This document shows, piece after piece, positions 5,596-6,970 of a stretch of 6,970 nucleotides of DNA. The notes beneath the pieces are model-generated. The model searched no databases, was not told where the DNA came from, and saw only the letters and a program-made list of their open reading frames with translations. Within the stretch, counting starts at the first letter, position 1, and every line of letters starts with the position of its first letter. A program made the translations under genes and the position numbers. The DNA comes from Chloroflexota bacterium (GTDB lineage Bacteria; Chloroflexota; Anaerolineae; J102): NCBI GenBank assembly GCA_003353825.1, contig PIVW01000311.1, forward strand, positions 1 through 6,970. The letters are read 5' to 3'.

Positions 5596-5964
5596 ATGAT
5601 TCAGCAAGAATCTCGTTTGAAAGTAGCCGATAATACCGGCGCCAAAGAGTTGCTCTGTATCCGTGTCCTGGGTGGTTCCATGCGCCGCTATGCTTCGGTT
5701 GGCGATGTCATTGTCGCCAGCGTCAAGCAGGCCGCCCCGGGTGGTTCTGTCAAAAAGGGGGAGGTCGTCAAAGCTGTGGTCGTGCGCACCTCCAAAGAGA
5801 TTGGACGCAGCGATGGCAGTTACATCCGCTTTGATGACAACGCCGCTGTTATCCTTGATGCCAACAAAAACCCTCGCGGGACTCGTATTTTTGGCCCGGT
5901 TGCACGAGAACTGCGCGATCGTCGATATATGAAGATCGTCAGTCTGGCACCAGAAGTGTTGTAG
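5596..5964 (+). CDS. rplN: 50S ribosomal protein L14 (uL14)
   Basis: L14 is a five-stranded barrel protein at the subunit interface, contacting 16S rRNA helix 14 and L19. The product is exactly 122 residues, the standard bacterial length, when started at ATG 5596 ([18 protein letters not shown]). GGAG at 5583-5586 is 9 bases upstream; the in-frame TTG at 5581 overlaps it and is rejected. Further signatures are [48 protein letters not shown] and [15 protein letters not shown] with the conserved end [10 protein letters not shown]. It lies 30 bases after rpsQ, and its stop overlaps the rplX SD. Confidence 0.98.
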   Translation: MIQQESRLKVADNTGAKELLCIRVLGGSMRRYASVGDVIVASVKQAAPGGSVKKGEVVKAVVVRTSKEIGRSDGSYIRFDDNAAVILDANKNPRGTRIFGPVARELRDRRYMKIVSLAPEVL

Positions 5965-5974
5965 GAGGATAATG

Positions 5975-6244
5975 ATGAAATCCAAAATTCGTCAAGGCGA
6001 TACAGTTGAGGTTATGTCCGGTAACTACAAAGGTGAATCGGGCGAAGTGCAATCGGTCGTTTGCAAAAAAAATGCTCGGGGTCACGAGGATCCGAACAAA
6101 ATCTATGTTATTATCGCGGGCGTGAACCTGATCAAAAAACATCAGCGCCGCACCGGCAATGTAAAAACCCAGGTCGGCATCATCGAACGTGAAGGTCCGA
6201 TTCATATCTCAAATGTGCGGCTTGTTTCCTCACAAGAGGACTAG
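5975..6244 (+). CDS. rplX: 50S ribosomal protein L24 (uL24) with enlarged KOW loop
   Basis: L24 is an assembly-initiating KOW-domain protein near the tunnel exit. The start is ATG 5975 (89 residues), 6 bases after AGGAGG at 5963-5968; the adjacent ATG at 5972 is possible but only 3 bases from it. The KOW motif is DTVEVMSGNYKGESGEV (residues 9-25), and the second half has VIIAGVNLIKKHQRR, GIIEREGPIHISNVRLV. Between them lie 19 residues (26-44, including CKKNARGHEDPNK), where E. coli has about 8, so the beta-turn loop is longer by about 11 residues. An A8 run at 6065-6072 falls in this stretch. The frame stays open and ends correctly. Overlapping hairpins occur around the last codons (6221-6240). 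Confidence 0.95.
   Translation: MKSKIRQGDTVEVMSGNYKGESGEVQSVVCKKNARGHEDPNKIYVIIAGVNLIKKHQRRTGNVKTQVGIIEREGPIHISNVRLVSSQED
6221..6240 (+). promoter_or_regulatory. Competing small hairpins at the end of rplX
   Basis: CTTGT (6221-6225) complements ACAAG (6232-6236) across a 6-base loop. TCCTC (6227-6231) complements GAGGA (6236-6240) across a 4-base ACAA loop. The two cannot form together. They lie just before the rplX stop at 6242-6244. The stems are only 5 bp and may be incidental. Confidence 0.25.
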
Positions 6245-6309
6245 AAAACACCAGCAACGGTAAGCTGCCGGGCGATTAAGCCGCACCGGCCTGCCGCAGG
6301 AGTTGACGT
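6245..6309 (+). promoter_or_regulatory. GC-rich hairpin gap before rplE
   Basis: This 65-base gap holds a GC-rich stem: GCCGG (6267-6271) with CCGGC (6286-6290), continued inward by GCG (6272-6274) with CGC (6282-6284) around one bulged base, leaving a 7-base loop. Immediately after it, CCTG (6290-6293) can pair with CAGG (6297-6300) and so cover the AGGAG SD (6298-6302) of rplE. Base 6290 is shared, so the two helices compete at their junction. No T-run follows the main stem, so it is not a clear terminator. It may be a translational control element or an RNA processing site. Confidence 0.4.
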
Positions 6310-6852
6310 ATGGCAGCTAGGATGAAAGAACACTACCAAGTAGAAATTGTTCCAGCCATGATGGAACGCTTTCAATATACGAATGTGATGCAAGTCCCTC
6401 ACCTGAAAAAGGTCTCTATCAATATTGGTCTTGGCGAGGCATTGCAAGACCCCAAAGCCATCGAGGCCGCAGTCGGCGATCTGACGACTATTACCGGCCA
6501 GAAACCTGTTGTTCGCAGGGCCCGCAAATCGATTGCGGTTTACAAACTACGTGAAGGCAATCCCATTGGCGTTAGTGTCGTACTGCGCGGCCAGTATATG
6601 TGGAACTTCCTGGACAGGCTGATCAACATTGCGATGCCGCGGCAACGTGACTTCCAAGGCGTTTCCCCTGACGCGTTTGATGGACACGGCAACTATAGTC
6701 TTGGTCTTCAAGAACAGTTGGTCTTCCCCGAGATCGATTACGATACAGTTGATAAGATCCGTGGTATGGGCATCACGATCGTTACCTCTGCCGATTCGGA
6801 CGATGAAGGTCGAGAATTACTACGTCTGCTTGGCGTGCCTTTTAAGCGTTAA
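6310..6852 (+). CDS. rplE: 50S ribosomal protein L5 (uL5)
   Basis: L5 binds 5S rRNA in the central protuberance and contacts P-site tRNA. The 180-residue product matches the family length (179 in E. coli). Its hallmarks are [16 protein letters not shown] (near residues 29-44), [37 protein letters not shown] split across the 5S-binding half, [19 protein letters not shown], and [19 protein letters not shown], ending [14 protein letters not shown] 6310 is preceded by AGGAG at 6298-6302, 7 bases away. It is separated from rplX by the hairpin-rich 65-base gap and followed after 20 bases by rpsN, the standard bacterial order. Confidence 0.98.
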   Translation: MAARMKEHYQVEIVPAMMERFQYTNVMQVPHLKKVSINIGLGEALQDPKAIEAAVGDLTTITGQKPVVRRARKSIAVYKLREGNPIGVSVVLRGQYMWNFLDRLINIAMPRQRDFQGVSPDAFDGHGNYSLGLQEQLVFPEIDYDTVDKIRGMGITIVTSADSDDEGRELLRLLGVPFKR

Positions 6853-6872
6853 AAGTTGAGGAGAATCATTGA

Positions 6873-6970
6873 ATGGCCAAGAAATGTATGAGTACCCGTG
6901 AACAGCGCCGAAAATACAAGGTGCGAGAGCGTAGTCGCTGTAAGATGTGTGGTCGACCGCGTGGCTATAT
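6873..6970 (+). CDS. rpsN: 30S ribosomal protein S14, zinc-ribbon type (3' end outside window)
   Basis: S14 belongs to the 30S head, next to S19 and S3. Thirty-two codons are visible from ATG 6873, with GAGGAG at 6858-6863 as SD (spacing 9). The sequence MAKKCMSTREQRRKYKVRER runs into RCKMCGRPRGY. Cys23-x-x-Cys26 followed by GRP is the first half of the zinc ribbon of the short (about 61-residue, type Z) S14. The second Cys pair should lie just beyond the window. An extra Cys at residue 5 is not part of the usual ribbon. Its position after rplE matches the canonical operon; rpsH would be expected next. Confidence 0.95.
   Translation, partial: MAKKCMSTREQRRKYKVRERSRCKMCGRPRGY

Noticed and set aside
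5503..5985. 160-codon open frame on the minus strand
   Set aside because: Antisense to the end of rpsQ and to rplN; the sense genes account for the sequence.
6303..6308. TTGACG resembling a -35 promoter box
   Set aside because: It lies between the rplE SD and ATG, and no matching -10 box precedes the gene; chance occurrence.

Overview
The window is a contiguous, single-strand block of the bacterial str-S10 ribosomal protein superoperon. It opens inside the last third of tuf (EF-Tu) and then runs through fourteen complete ribosomal protein genes in canonical order: rpsJ, rplC, rplD, rplW, rplB, rpsS, rplV, rpsC, rplP, rpmC, rpsQ, rplN, rplX and rplE. It ends inside rpsN. All genes are on the + strand, all complete ones have intact reading frames, and none is missing, duplicated or inserted. 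There is no tRNA, rRNA, mobile element, CRISPR array or long gene-free stretch; the longest gaps are about 110 bases. The exact downstream order (rpsH, rplF and so on) lies outside the window.

The organism is a bacterium with a mesic base composition. The tuf-rpsJ junction, the S10 sequence (for example [19 protein letters not shown] followed by [11 protein letters not shown]), the short zinc-ribbon S14 and the 122-residue L14 are compatible with Chloroflexota. I infer that phylum with moderate confidence from family resemblance only; no search was run.

Layout. 1-261: C-terminal barrel of EF-Tu. 334-642: S10. 643-753: a structured leader holding a possible 19-codon upstream ORF whose TGA overlaps the rplC start. 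754-2371: L3, L4 and L23, tightly packed, with the L23 ribosome binding site written inside the last codons of L4. 2372-2483: a second gap, with no start codon in it and with mutually exclusive hairpins in front of rplB. 2484-6244: L2, S19, L22, S3, L16, L29, S17, L14 and L24, mostly separated by 1-35 bases or overlapping. 6245-6309: a GC-rich hairpin gap before rplE (L5). 6873-6970: start of rpsN.

The genes supply 30S proteins (S10, S19, S3, S17, S14) and 50S proteins (L3, L4, L23, L2, L22, L16, L29, L14, L24, L5) plus EF-Tu, and are presumably read as one or a few long mRNAs. No convincing promoter or intrinsic terminator is visible, so any promoter should lie upstream of the window. The gene content is ordinary. 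The points worth a second look are in the gaps: the ATGA-coupled mini-ORF before rplC, and the switch-like leader before rplB. They are candidates for autogenous regulation, which is known in other bacteria for S10 operons (L4 in E. coli) but unproven here.
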